A DNA stretch of 64,000 bases, taken from the NCBI GenBank assembly GCA_022813625.1, contig JAKLMB010000009.1, positions 1 through 64,000 of the forward strand, given 5' to 3'. The notes under the pieces are model-generated. The model saw only the letters and a program-made list of their open reading frames with translations, was not told where the DNA came from and did no database searches. Positions 36,105 through 46,010 of this stretch are shown one piece after another; positions within the stretch are counted from its first letter, which is position 1; each line of letters starts with the position of its first letter. The translations under genes and the position numbers were made by a program. This stretch comes from Aaosphaeria pasadenensis (lineage: Eukaryota; Ascomycota; Dothideomycetes; Pleosporales).

Positions 36105-36284
36105 AACGCGGGAAACGTGGATATCAGTTGAAGAGCCTCGTGTGGCTGCATTTACGTCATCAGCCTCACTGTGCGCTGGGGCTTCCGATTCTGTGGCTTC
36201 AACAGTGCCGCCTTTTTGACTTGGGGGGTCCGTATCGATATCAGGAGCGGCAATTGCCTGAATCGTGTCACCCCCCCTACCATT

Positions 36285-38831
36285 CTATGGCGACAAGCCC
36301 TGTGTACCACTTGCATCGCGTGGCTGCACGACACGATCAGTGGTAGACGAAGCTTGTGGAGGCGAGGCCGTCTGAGTAGTCTGAGATGCATCCTGCTGCT
36401 CGTGCCTCGCTGATGATTTCTTAGAGCCTGGTCGAGTCAAAATCTTAGTAATGCGGCGAATGGATCTCTTGATAGAATTTTCCTTCCGAGGGCCAGCAGG
36501 GTTATTCGAAATTGATGATTGGGGCTCCGAATCCTGCTGGGAGGTCTGGACGCCCGGAGATGAGTTGGTCTGTTCCGAGATACGATGATGCACATCATCC
36601 ACAGAAGTAGGAGATGTAAGAGGTGTCTCCGGGACAGGAACACGAGAGGCACCATCCGAGTGCGTATGAGGTGTGTCTCCAGTGGTCGTTGAGGGAACGG
36701 AACCAGCACGATCAGGCGTAACAGTATCTTCGTTGAGTAGCGAAGTTTGCTCGACCCTCGCGGTATTCTGAGACTGCTCCAAACGCAAAGCATCTTGGGC
36801 CCCACCGTTACGTGTGGCTGGTGGCATCAGAAGAGAATTTCCTGGAGGATTGACTATTGAAGAGGTTAGCACTTGATTTCTACTTTGGGCTGCTTGAATT
36901 TGCAACTCACCGGCTTCTGTTGTATTAATGCGTTGCTGGACGTCCGGGTCCGAAGGGCGAGCTCCGGGTACAACCCCACCTTGAACGGGAGAAGACAGCA
37001 TATCCCTTGACTCGATCGCCAATGAAGTTCTACGGGCTGCCACAATAGCTTGAGCTGGATGGAGCATGCCCTGGCCACGTGAAGCAGAAGGTGTTGCGAG
37101 CTCTGGAATGCCATGCAGCGCCGTGCTTTGGAAATGATTAGGGCCGCGGCGGATGGTACCATCCATGGACCTCGAACTGTCACCGGAGGGTCTTCCCTCA
37201 AGAGCATTACCTGAAAGTCCAGTTGGTGCGTTTCTAACAGCGCCAGGCAGATGTGGACGACGAAGATTGCCATCAGGAGGTACTGACCACTGCCTGGATG
37301 CTTGCTGGTTGTAAGGATTGGCCGAAGAAGAAGAATGGCGTGGTGCTTCGCCGCGTCCTCGAGTCGCCAGCTCAGGGTCAGCGTACAAGTCATGATTGTC
37401 ACGCGAAGATGGTTCGAAAGGATCTCTGGCACCCCTGGCCAAGCCTTGAACGATCATTCTAGCTGGATTCTGGCCCATGGTGATGTTGGATCGAGGAATT
37501 GAACCAGATGCACCAGGCAAGGGTGTTACTGATCCAGAACGAGAATTGATACGATCAGAAAAGGAATCTCGTTGAATATTAGGTCCAAGCATGTCGGGTC
37601 TGCGAATATGAGGGCCGCGCATATCCGGTCTACGCATATCGGGTCCACGCATATCAGGTCCACGCATATCGGGTCCACGCATATCAGGTCCACGCATATC
37701 AGGTCCACGCCTATCAGGTCCACGCCTATCAGGTCCACGCCTATCAGGTCTGCGCATATCAACTTCCAAACCCTGACGACCATCTGGTTGTGCCGCCCTC
37801 CTAGGCATTGGATGACCTCGGTGCGGGCGATAGTTGGGGGGAACTTGGTTCGGACCGGGCATGCGCCGCGGCACTGGGTGTTCCCGCATGTTTTCTGGGA
37901 ATTGCTGCTGATCATGGGCCGCACGAGGGCGGCTGCCGGAGCGACGGTCGGCTGCTGACGACCTATGATGAGTATCGGAACGGCTCGTGTCTGGGACATG
38001 ATAGGCATGATGGGCATTCATGTCAAAGGGCGACTCTTCGGACGCGCGCGGGGTCTCTTGCGTCAACGGTGTCATAAAATACGTGTTGCCGAGTATCTGG
38101 GACTGAATTGCCTGGGTTGTGTTCATGGCAGCAAGATTTCGTGATACGCTGTCCAAGGTATTGTTCCTGTCGCTTCCTAGCGGTTTTTCGTAGATGGTGG
38201 GAACGAGAGGGTCAACCTTATTTCCAATCATTCCCGCCACTGCAGGACTATTAATCACTTGCAATTCGAAGCTTTCATCAGAGCATCGATATGGAGTTGA
38301 GCTTGTCGACCGGTTCGAAACATTGCTGGCTCGTCCATCGCCATGGGGGCCAGGCGCGTTGCGTCCGCGTGCTGGCTGTGACTGAGTATGAACGGAGCCC
38401 GAGGTGAGGTTGGAGGCTCTGCTGGCGCGGCCGTCATCGCGCGCGACTGGCTCACGTCGACGATTGTCATGAGCATTGTCTGGATGCGGTACTGCCTTTC
38501 GTCGTATCTGCACCGGAGGCTGGGTACCTTGAGGTGCCACAGCCTGGGGCCGCTGAGGGTTGGTGTTCAAGTGAGAGCCCCTGCTGGCGTGTCCGTCACC
38601 ATGGCTGTTTTGGTGATGTCCTGCAGGCAGCGAGCCGCCGGGATCATTCTCGACCGGACCAGGTGCAGGAGGTTCATCAGACTGCAAAGCAACCCGATCT
38701 TCAGGCTGATCCATCGATGCTGCTTCACTTACAGGGTGTTCGTGCTGCTGGTCACGCTGCGAGCTTGGCGAGGGGCGAGAAGGGTTGATGGTTTCGCCAT
38801 CACCCGCACCGTTGCCGTCTGCAGTAGACAT
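36285..38831 (-). CDS. Uncharacterised disordered protein with (DMRGP)n repeats
   Basis: An ATG at 38831 opens a frame of 848 codons. I do not recognise the family. Residues 1-200 contain three spaced copies of a HGDGRAS-like motif, each followed by SN or SH. Residues 358-417 are twelve tandem pentapeptides of the type DMRGP/DRRGP. The C-terminus holds a basic segment, KRSIRRITKILTRPGSKKS. The whole protein is polar, low in hydrophobic residues and probably disordered. A 57-nt stretch (36854-36910) with a GTGAGT donor, a GCTAAC branch point and a TAG acceptor can be removed without changing frame, giving 829 residues; the spliced form is likely the main one. The gene is followed on the same strand by the 675-residue gene. 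Confidence 0.7.
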   Translation of the reverse strand: MSTADGNGAGDGETINPSRPSPSSQRDQQHEHPVSEAASMDQPEDRVALQSDEPPAPGPVENDPGGSLPAGHHQNSHGDGHASRGSHLNTNPQRPQAVAPQGTQPPVQIRRKAVPHPDNAHDNRRREPVARDDGRASRASNLTSGSVHTQSQPARGRNAPGPHGDGRASNVSNRSTSSTPYRCSDESFELQVINSPAVAGMIGNKVDPLVPTIYEKPLGSDRNNTLDSVSRNLAAMNTTQAIQSQILGNTYFMTPLTQETPRASEESPFDMNAHHAYHVPDTSRSDTHHRSSAADRRSGSRPRAAHDQQQFPENMREHPVPRRMPGPNQVPPNYRPHRGHPMPRRAAQPDGRQGLEVDMRRPDRRGPDRRGPDRRGPDMRGPDMRGPDMRGPDMRGPDMRRPDMRGPHIRRPDMLGPNIQRDSFSDRINSRSGSVTPLPGASGSIPRSNITMGQNPARMIVQGLARGARDPFEPSSRDNHDLYADPELATRGRGEAPRHSSSSANPYNQQASRQWSVPPDGNLRRPHLPGAVRNAPTGLSGNALEGRPSGDSSRSMDGTIRRGPNHFQSTALHGIPELATPSASRGQGMLHPAQAIVAARRTSLAIESRDMLSSPVQGGVVPGARPSDPDVQQRINTTEAGELQIQAAQSRNQVLTSSIVNPPGNSLLMPPATRNGGAQDALRLEQSQNTARVEQTSLLNEDTVTPDRAGSVPSTTTGDTPHTHSDGASRVPVPETPLTSPTSVDDVHHRISEQTNSSPGVQTSQQDSEPQSSISNNPAGPRKENSIKRSIRRITKILTRPGSKKSSARHEQQDASQTTQTASPPQASSTTDRVVQPRDASGTQGLSP
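37581..37760 (-). repeat. Coding minisatellite, 12 units of 15 bp
   Basis: Exactly 180 bp of tandem 15-bp units, consensus GATATGCGTGGACCT on the minus strand, coding for DMRGP with variants DRRGP, DMRRP, HIRRP and DMLGP. The unit length is a multiple of three, so copy number can change without breaking the frame. Units near the centre are nearly identical, which points to recent expansion. Confidence 0.95.
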
Positions 38832-40270
38832 ATTATTGTCCAGCAGTGGACGAAGAGTAAGATGCTTTGAATGAAAGGAGACGATAAGAAGTGTGAAAGA
38901 GGAAAAGCGAAGATGTTGCTGGGTTAGGGAGGTAGGTGTGAAAGTGGGCTAAGGCGTGTGCTCCTGCAGAAACCAAAACAGATGCTGCGAGAAAATATAC
39001 TATGTCCTTCGGATCCAAAGGAGAGATGAGTATGCAATGAGTATACTCGCTAGGAGCGTCTGCCAAAAGGAGTGGAAGAGTTATTGCGTGTGGTGGGATA
39101 ATAGGAGAAAAAAGTGTGCGGGCTTGAGCAAGAAGAGTTTGAGGGTGATGGGATGATTGTTGTGGAGGAAGTGAGAGAAGGAGATAGGCAGGTGGGCGGC
39201 CAAGCAAGCAAGCCAGCAAGCAGGAAAGCCAGAAATCAAGCAAGCAAGCACGTAGCTGTCTTTGCTCTTGCACTCGCCGTCGGCTCACTATGCCAAAGAT
39301 GAGGCAGCAGGTGCAGTCAGTGTTGGCCAGGCAGCTTGAACACGATGAGGATGGAGATGGTGAGCTGGTGAGGTGCAGGAGATGGGAGAGAAAGAAAGTA
39401 TGGCGATGGCTCCGATACCTTCTCTTCTCTTTGCTCTTTTCCTCTCCTTTCCCTACCGTAATGAAAAGAGGAATACGACTTTGCTTTGACCTTGAAGATG
39501 ACTGAAAGGAAAGAGAAAAAAGGTGATGACGGGGAAAAGAAAGTAGTCTTTGCATGGGTTTCCGGGCCTTTCTACTATCTACTAGGATCCCTGATTGATG
39601 TTTTGCATCTGCCGCTCATCAACGTGATCTTACACCTTTGCCATTCACCAACATACACACAGTGTCTGCTGCCCACTATCCGCGGAACAAAACCCTTCCA
39701 TCCAAGATTTTTAGCATCTCTCCTTTGCCCTTTGCCCCTTGCCCTTCGCCGACATCGCAAGACTCTATCTCTTCTCGTATCCCGGGGTCTGTTCGACATA
39801 GACACCATTGGCGCGCCGCCATGGTGCATCGACTTTCTGCTCTTCGATCAGGTCCGACTCGAGGAGGACCTGGCAAGCGTAACTCCCGAGAAGGTCGCCG
39901 GGGCAATGGATCGAACGAAATCTAGGTTGATGTTTGTCAAGTCCGCATTGTTCCAAGTCTCCTTACTTCATGATTCTCTTTCTTCATAGCTATAGCTGCT
40001 TTCCTATCCACCGCGCGCCGCCTCCGCCGCAAAATCTACGAGCAACCAAGGGAGACATCCAAACCGAGACGTCGATAAACAGTCACAATCATCGCCTCAT
40101 CACCGATCTTAAGCCATTACTATAATACATTATCGAGCGAAGACGCATACGCGCGCGCGGCTACTTCGCAATATACAAAAAGCCGACGAGTTGGGTATAT
40201 AAGTGCAAGACTCGCCAAACGAAACAAAACTGGCGACAGAATGCCCGCTGAAAAGACATACAAGAAAGAT
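38832..40270. other. Intergenic, no supported gene
   Basis: About 1.4 kb between two tandem minus-strand genes. It contains an AAGC repeat at 39201-39250, and purine-rich DNA follows. The longest open frame (39486-39989, plus) lacks any recognisable feature. Confidence 0.55.
39201..39250 (+). repeat. AAGC tetranucleotide repeat, imperfect
   Basis: Runs of CAAG units with CCAG and GGAAAG interruptions, upstream of the repeat-protein gene. Confidence 0.8.
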
Positions 40271-42196
40271 TCACTCAGCAATCGTCTCCACTGACTCTTG
40301 CTTCTTCTTGCTGAACAACCGCTTGAAGGACGAAAGACTTGATTTTCTTAACAAGCCCTTGGACGCTGGCAGCTCTGGGGCGCGATTCTCCATGGCTGAC
40401 TGCGCTCGGGGAGCAGGATCTTGTGCTGGCGCCGGCGCTGGGCGGGAACGACTCGTCGAAGCTGGAGGAGACATTGCAACATGCAAACCTGATGAGGAGA
40501 GCTTGGGTGTGCTAGGCCCACTGCTCGGGAACAACCCAAACTGTGCACGAGGATGGGATGATTGTGCCGAAGCGGATCGTGGTGGCAGGCCCGTTGGCGA
40601 GGCAAAAGATCCACCGGACACAGAAGAATATGCAGAGTCTTTGCCGGTTAATGGTGGACTCTGCTCGTCCTTTGCTGGGTGTATCACAAAACGTTTTGCT
40701 TCTAATGTCTCGAGGGGCATAGTGGAAGGTTGGGGTTCAGAACGCTGTAAAACGCGAGTTGACGCTTGGTATGGTTCACCTGGGGGCTCTTTGCTTCCAG
40801 TTACCTGGCGATCAGAGGCACTCGAACTTAGGTCTCGTGACATTGATGACTGCGACTCGTGGCTGCGCGGCAACACAGTCACGTCGGAACCAGAGGCTTG
40901 TGAAGATATAGCCGCCGAGAGCTGCTTGGATCCTCCTTCGCGTTGCAGCGAGTCGTCGGAGTCTGAATGTTCGATTGTCCGTATCCGGCCTGTCCGCCCA
41001 CGAGGCTGGTGGACTTCTCCAGGTCTGGGAGGGGTACTATCCCCGGATCTCGTCTCACCTAGCATACTAGAAGACGGCATGAAGGGCGGTCGCTCATTGG
41101 GGACCATGGGGAGCGGCTTATTGTCCGCAAAATTCCGAAAAGACCGTCCAGCATCTCTCGAACTCGTGCTCCTTGACGATGAGCGGCTCGCAATCTTGAT
41201 AACTCAAGTCAGTAGGAGGCAACGGAAATTACACGTCCAACGATGCGGTGTAGATCGCTGGGGGAAAGGTACACTTACCATACTACGGCGGCTGGCCGCT
41301 CCACACCGCTTTTCAATTTCGTGACAGTAGCTGCTGACCTGGACGAGAACGACGCCGAGCTTCTCTGCTTTGGCGACGAGGCTCTGTAGGAATTGCGACC
41401 AACCAGCGGTGTTTCCACACATAGCGGAATATATTCGTGCAACGTCGTCGTTGTGGCTGGTCCAGGTGTTCCCGATGCTGGCGAGATACATGTCTAGTTC
41501 AGTATTTGCGTCTCGATAGGTACTCATATCAACGAGGTAATCATTTAGCATCTGGGACATCCGGTTTATGGTCCTCTCAATGGTGATGTTGCCGTCCAGG
41601 AGCTGTGCACGATATGTGCGATCGTCCAGCAAACGGTCAAACTCGTTCACATGCTCCATTGGCACCTTCAAACACTTCCGGCGGAACAGCATGTCCTTAA
41701 GACTGCCTTCGATATCTTCGTTAGCTCGCTGAAGGAAAGCATCAAGCTCATTGACATGTTTGAGCAGGATCTCGGCCACGTCGGCCACCGACTTCTCCAG
41801 GTGCTGATGTAGGAGATGAACGCCAAAGACGATTTGTGCTATCGTCATCAAAAGCGGGTGATATTTCCCTCTGGCGTGATGTCGCCAGTGGCAATTGTAT
41901 GTGAAGTTCCAATCGAGTTCCGAGGCCTCTCCATCCTTGCAGATCATTTCCTGTCGCTTTTCCACGCTCTTATTTGGATTTTGGAAAGGAACATATCCAC
42001 CCTCGACTGTGGAAGCTAGTATGCTCTCCTCGAACGGCCCTTGCATGGAAGATAGAGGATGTATTGGGAAGGACATTATGTATTGATCCCGATCGGGTTG
42101 CCATTCGAGCGAATTGGGGTTCTCGTGTTGTTGATGGGCCTCGAGGCTCTTACGCGATCTCCGCGAGTTTCGCGAGCTGCTGCGGAAAGGCAGCAT
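40271..42196 (-). CDS. Uncharacterised fungal protein with N-terminal helical domain and disordered tail
   Basis: Two exons (41279-42196, then 40271-41194) joined across an 84 bp intron (GTAAGT donor, CAAG acceptor) in phase 0; 613 residues. The ATG at 42196 has a good context, and the codons before it lack another ATG. Residues about 60-305 form a compact, mainly helical region with features such as WNFTYNCHWRHHARGKYHPL, a long coiled-coil-like stretch (KSVADVAEILLKHVNELDAF) and a final helix ending at SSYCHEIEKRCG. This part looks well conserved in style, but I cannot assign a family. The tail (about 320-613) is rich in Ser and Pro and ends with a basic motif, LLRKSSLSSFKRLFSKKKQ, possibly for membrane or nuclear targeting. 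Function is unknown. Confidence 0.8.
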
Positions 42197-45100
42197 GGCG
42201 TAATGATGCCGGCCAGCGTGCGGCTGGATATATTTCAAAAATTGGATGAGCTCGACGATCGAGAGCCTTTGGACGGGACTCGCCTGGTCTCAGTCTATCG
42301 TGCGACGGCCAAAGGGCTGGACCCAGTCTACGGTTCGAGGGGGGAAGCGTGGGCGGTGCATGCACATGGAAGGCTGGTCGAGCTTCTTCTCCGATCGAGC
42401 GAGCGACGAAAGGGGCTGGCGTTCTAGTCGAGCGATGACGCCGTGAGAAGGCCGGACAGCATGCTGCAGTGAGGTATGGACAGCGAACGGAGGTTCGCGG
42501 GAGGGGGTGGGAGAGGTGAGGTGAGATGCGGTGTATGTTGGTGTAAGTGCAAATGTGCGTGGGTTTGTTTCGAGGCTGTCGTTCAGCAGTCAGAAACTCA
42601 GCATGCAGCACGCAGCACTCAGCACACACAGCACACCGCAGCAGTACAAGCAAAGTACCTAGGTAGGTATCTAACAGCCAGCACCAAGCGGACAGGGCCA
42701 GCCAGAGAGCAGGAGTCAGCCCGCAAACCAGGCGCCATCATCCAGCAGATGCAGCATGATGGGACTGGGGGTGGTCAGGATCAGGGTTCAGGGCCAGGGA
42801 CCTGTTCCGTTCCGTTCTGTTCTGTTGTGTCTGGTTCTGGCTTGGAGGGAGGTCGCGCCACTGAATGGCCCAGGGGGGTTCAAGTTTCTGAGAGGCCCCT
42901 GAAGAGCTAACGGGGGTGCTTGAGTCGCTTGAACGGGCGTGTGGACTGGGGAGGGGAGGGAGGCTTGAACGGGGGGCTTGAAGGAGAAAGAAAAAGAGAG
43001 GACAAGTGAGGACAAGTGAGGAGAAGGGGGGGTGAATTGATCATAGAATGGAGGGAGCTGGGAGTGTTTGGACTGGGATGAGATGAGATGGGGATGGGAT
43101 GAAGATGAGAATGGGGAATAGCTCGGGACTAGGGGGTTTAGTACTTCCGTCCAGTGTTCCACCAGCCGTACCATGTAACTTGCACGTACCTTACAAGTAC
43201 CAAACTCTTACAAAATGCCTTCTACTTACAGCGTAGGGGTACCAGATACATACCTATAGCTTACAAGTGTGTTCAGATAACTACTGATCTCTTCTACTAG
43301 GTACCTACCAGTACTGCTCAGTATATCTACCTAGGTATCCAGTACCTATCTGTCATATTCTATGTGATATACACTACAAACAAAGGTACATCTAGTATCT
43401 ACAGCATCAATCAGTAACTATCTACGGAGTAGGCATGTCATTGCGCTACCGACACGCCACACCCAGTACATACAGAACCTATGGAACTCGTACAATAACA
43501 TCCTACCAATGATTATTGTCGCTATGCCTGTGCCTGTGCCTGGCTTGCCCCGTCCATACACCTGCATACCTGCATAGTGCATGTTCCCCTCCCCCCTCGT
43601 CTTGGAATTAGCTCCAGTCCACTCCACTCTCCCATCCCAGGTACATGCGGGAGCGAAAAAAGCCAGTACCGCCGTTGATGTTTCCCGTCCTCCATCCGTC
43701 TCGTATTCCTTCTTTACGTCCACCCGCTATCTATGACATACTCTGCCACTATTCTCCTATTGTTCACGTCTCTTTCCATGGTCTCCACATGGCGGTTGAG
43801 GTAGCTGCATCCTTCTACCAGTCCACCCTTCCGCCGGCGCCCCCAAGCATGCACAAGTACACACAACTACAAAAAATAAAGTCTTCACCATCGACAAACT
43901 ACTCTCGACCACAAGGTGTACTTGCAAAATCCAATTAGCCCCGATCTTTCCGAAGTATCCGTTGTTCTGCCCCCCGAGACACATGATTTCGTCATTTTGA
44001 CACCTCGTGCCGTGCCATATACGTGCTAGTTCCCCCCGTCTTATTTGTCAAAACATCCGTATCCCTTGATCGGCAAGCAAGTACGGAGTACATACAAGTA
44101 TTTGTACTCTAATTGCTTGAGTTCACCAACCCACCAACTGTGAGCGTCCATGTCAGTTTCACGCTTCATGCGCTGTTGATGCACGTCCTGCATGATCTCG
44201 TAACGTCTAGCGATCTACCAGTCGCATGCCATCCCAAAGCATTCATGCAAAAATAACGTTCACGGTAATGCCCTCATTCGTGTGACCTTGCTTAGTATTG
44301 GCCCAAATTAGATATTACTTGTTTGATCCAAACTTGTGTTCGGTCCTGCTGGAGGGCAATCCGCATTGTTCATTACCAATAATTCGTGCCAATCGTGCAA
44401 TTAAATAAGCCGTCAAGCCGTAAAACATAAGCAACCAGACCTTTCGTCCCGTCGATCTTCACGTTGCATACAGAGTAGTGGCCGACCTTTCTTATCATGC
44501 GATCGCCACTGTTGGAGTTGAGAGAATTAGATCAGTCAAACCTTGCTCTAGTTACTTGAACCTAGCTGGTTGACTACACTACCTGCACGTATCAAACGTC
44601 GGTTCCATGCGAAGCTACCTATCTCCCTGGAGATCTCCCACCGTATCTCTCGACTGCCTTTTGTCTCTGCATCAAGAACGAATTACTCGCCATGGGTCGC
44701 CATCCGCTATTTCAATCATACTAGAATTTTCTGGTCCAATGCCCGAATACTCACTGCAACGTCGCCTACTCAGAATTTTCGATATCCTGTCCTCTCATCT
44801 TCACACACATAGCCATCTATCCACCAAGAAGTGGACTAGGGCTCACTGTACATGCATGACTGAATTGATAACAATTTGTAGGAATACACCCGGAAGAGGC
44901 ACTGGATTTCACAAGGTAGATGTGACGTTGCGGAGTACTTGAATAATTTACTTTCATATATTTGCAGGTTAGTATGCACTCTCAAAAATGCGTAAGTAAC
45001 CAGAGATTAAATATTGATACAGAACAGCGTAATACGAGACAGTCAACCCGTTCAGTATGCGTTTTCTATCACATGTCCAAACAGCACCATGATTCCCTCT

Positions 45101-46010
45101 ATCCAACCACTTTACCTGAGTGTATCGTAAATGCTTTCTAACCTTTCCACGTGCCCGCGACAGTGACATGTCGTCCAAGTTAGGTGTGGTTGGAAATGGC
45201 TGCCCCCACCCAATGCAAACAGTTACGATCTCGTATGATTGGTCTACTCCTGCAGCATCCGGACTAACCCCTTGAGCGTTAGTTCGATTCTCATCTTTCT
45301 ACCAACCGTCATCATCAATTGATTCCACCGAATCTCGAGATTATCTTTCACCCCGGCCGCCCGCCCGTTTGCTCGTTGCTTTTTCTCGCTACAACAGTTC
45401 AATCCCCGGCCGGGTACTTTCTCCCATTATCTATTCCATCACCGAAAGATAAGAAGTGGCCCTCACAAAGATTTGCTTTCTTTGTGTTCCTCCACTGTAC
45501 TCCGTGCAACCATCAGAGATCAATTCGAGCTCCAAGCCATCCAGAACAACCCTCGAATTCTCTATTAATAGCTGGCTCACTCATTGCACGATCTGGGCCC
45601 CCTTTTATTCTACACATCCTGCAGAGTTCGTCTGTTCCACGGACCACAAGTACTCGAGGCCAGGTGCCCCACCCCGATCCTTTGGAAGCAAGCCAGCCCT
45701 TCCCTTCCTTTCCTCTCCCCCTCGCCTCGCCTATCGAGTCAACACTAGAGATTATAAGGGCTTAGTTCCACGAGTGAAGCAGAGAAGGGCCGGAAGCTTG
45801 TTTCGAGTTCTTTCACCCGTGTGTCACGTTGCCGTCTGCTCGACGCGACGCGCATTTTCATCACTCAATATCATACGTTCTGTGGAGTACGGCTTATTGC
45901 GAGAACGAGCGGAGACCCACAGATCTATCGAATAGCTTTTTTCCCTCGAAGCGCGGCAAATTGGGATCGGATTTCTATGGGATTTGGAAGAGGTGGCCAA
46001 GAACAAGCAC
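42197..46010. other. Divergent intergenic region, 3.8 kb, no supported gene
   Basis: It holds the promoters of the 613-residue protein gene and of YVC1. The segment 43180-43440 is unusually dense in GTAC, TACC and GGTA words, including palindromic ACCTAGGT. The last 700 bp, before the YVC1 start, are C/T-rich and contain several small upstream open frames. No RNA gene was recognised. Confidence 0.55.

Noticed and set aside
39486..39989. Plus-strand open frame of 167 codons between two minus-strand genes.
   Set aside because: No recognisable motif; composition is typical of promoter and leader DNA.
45319..45935. Open frames of 148 and 159 codons just upstream of YVC1.
   Set aside because: They lie in the C/T-rich leader, do not join in frame to YVC1, and show no features. 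They may be upstream open frames of the YVC1 transcript.
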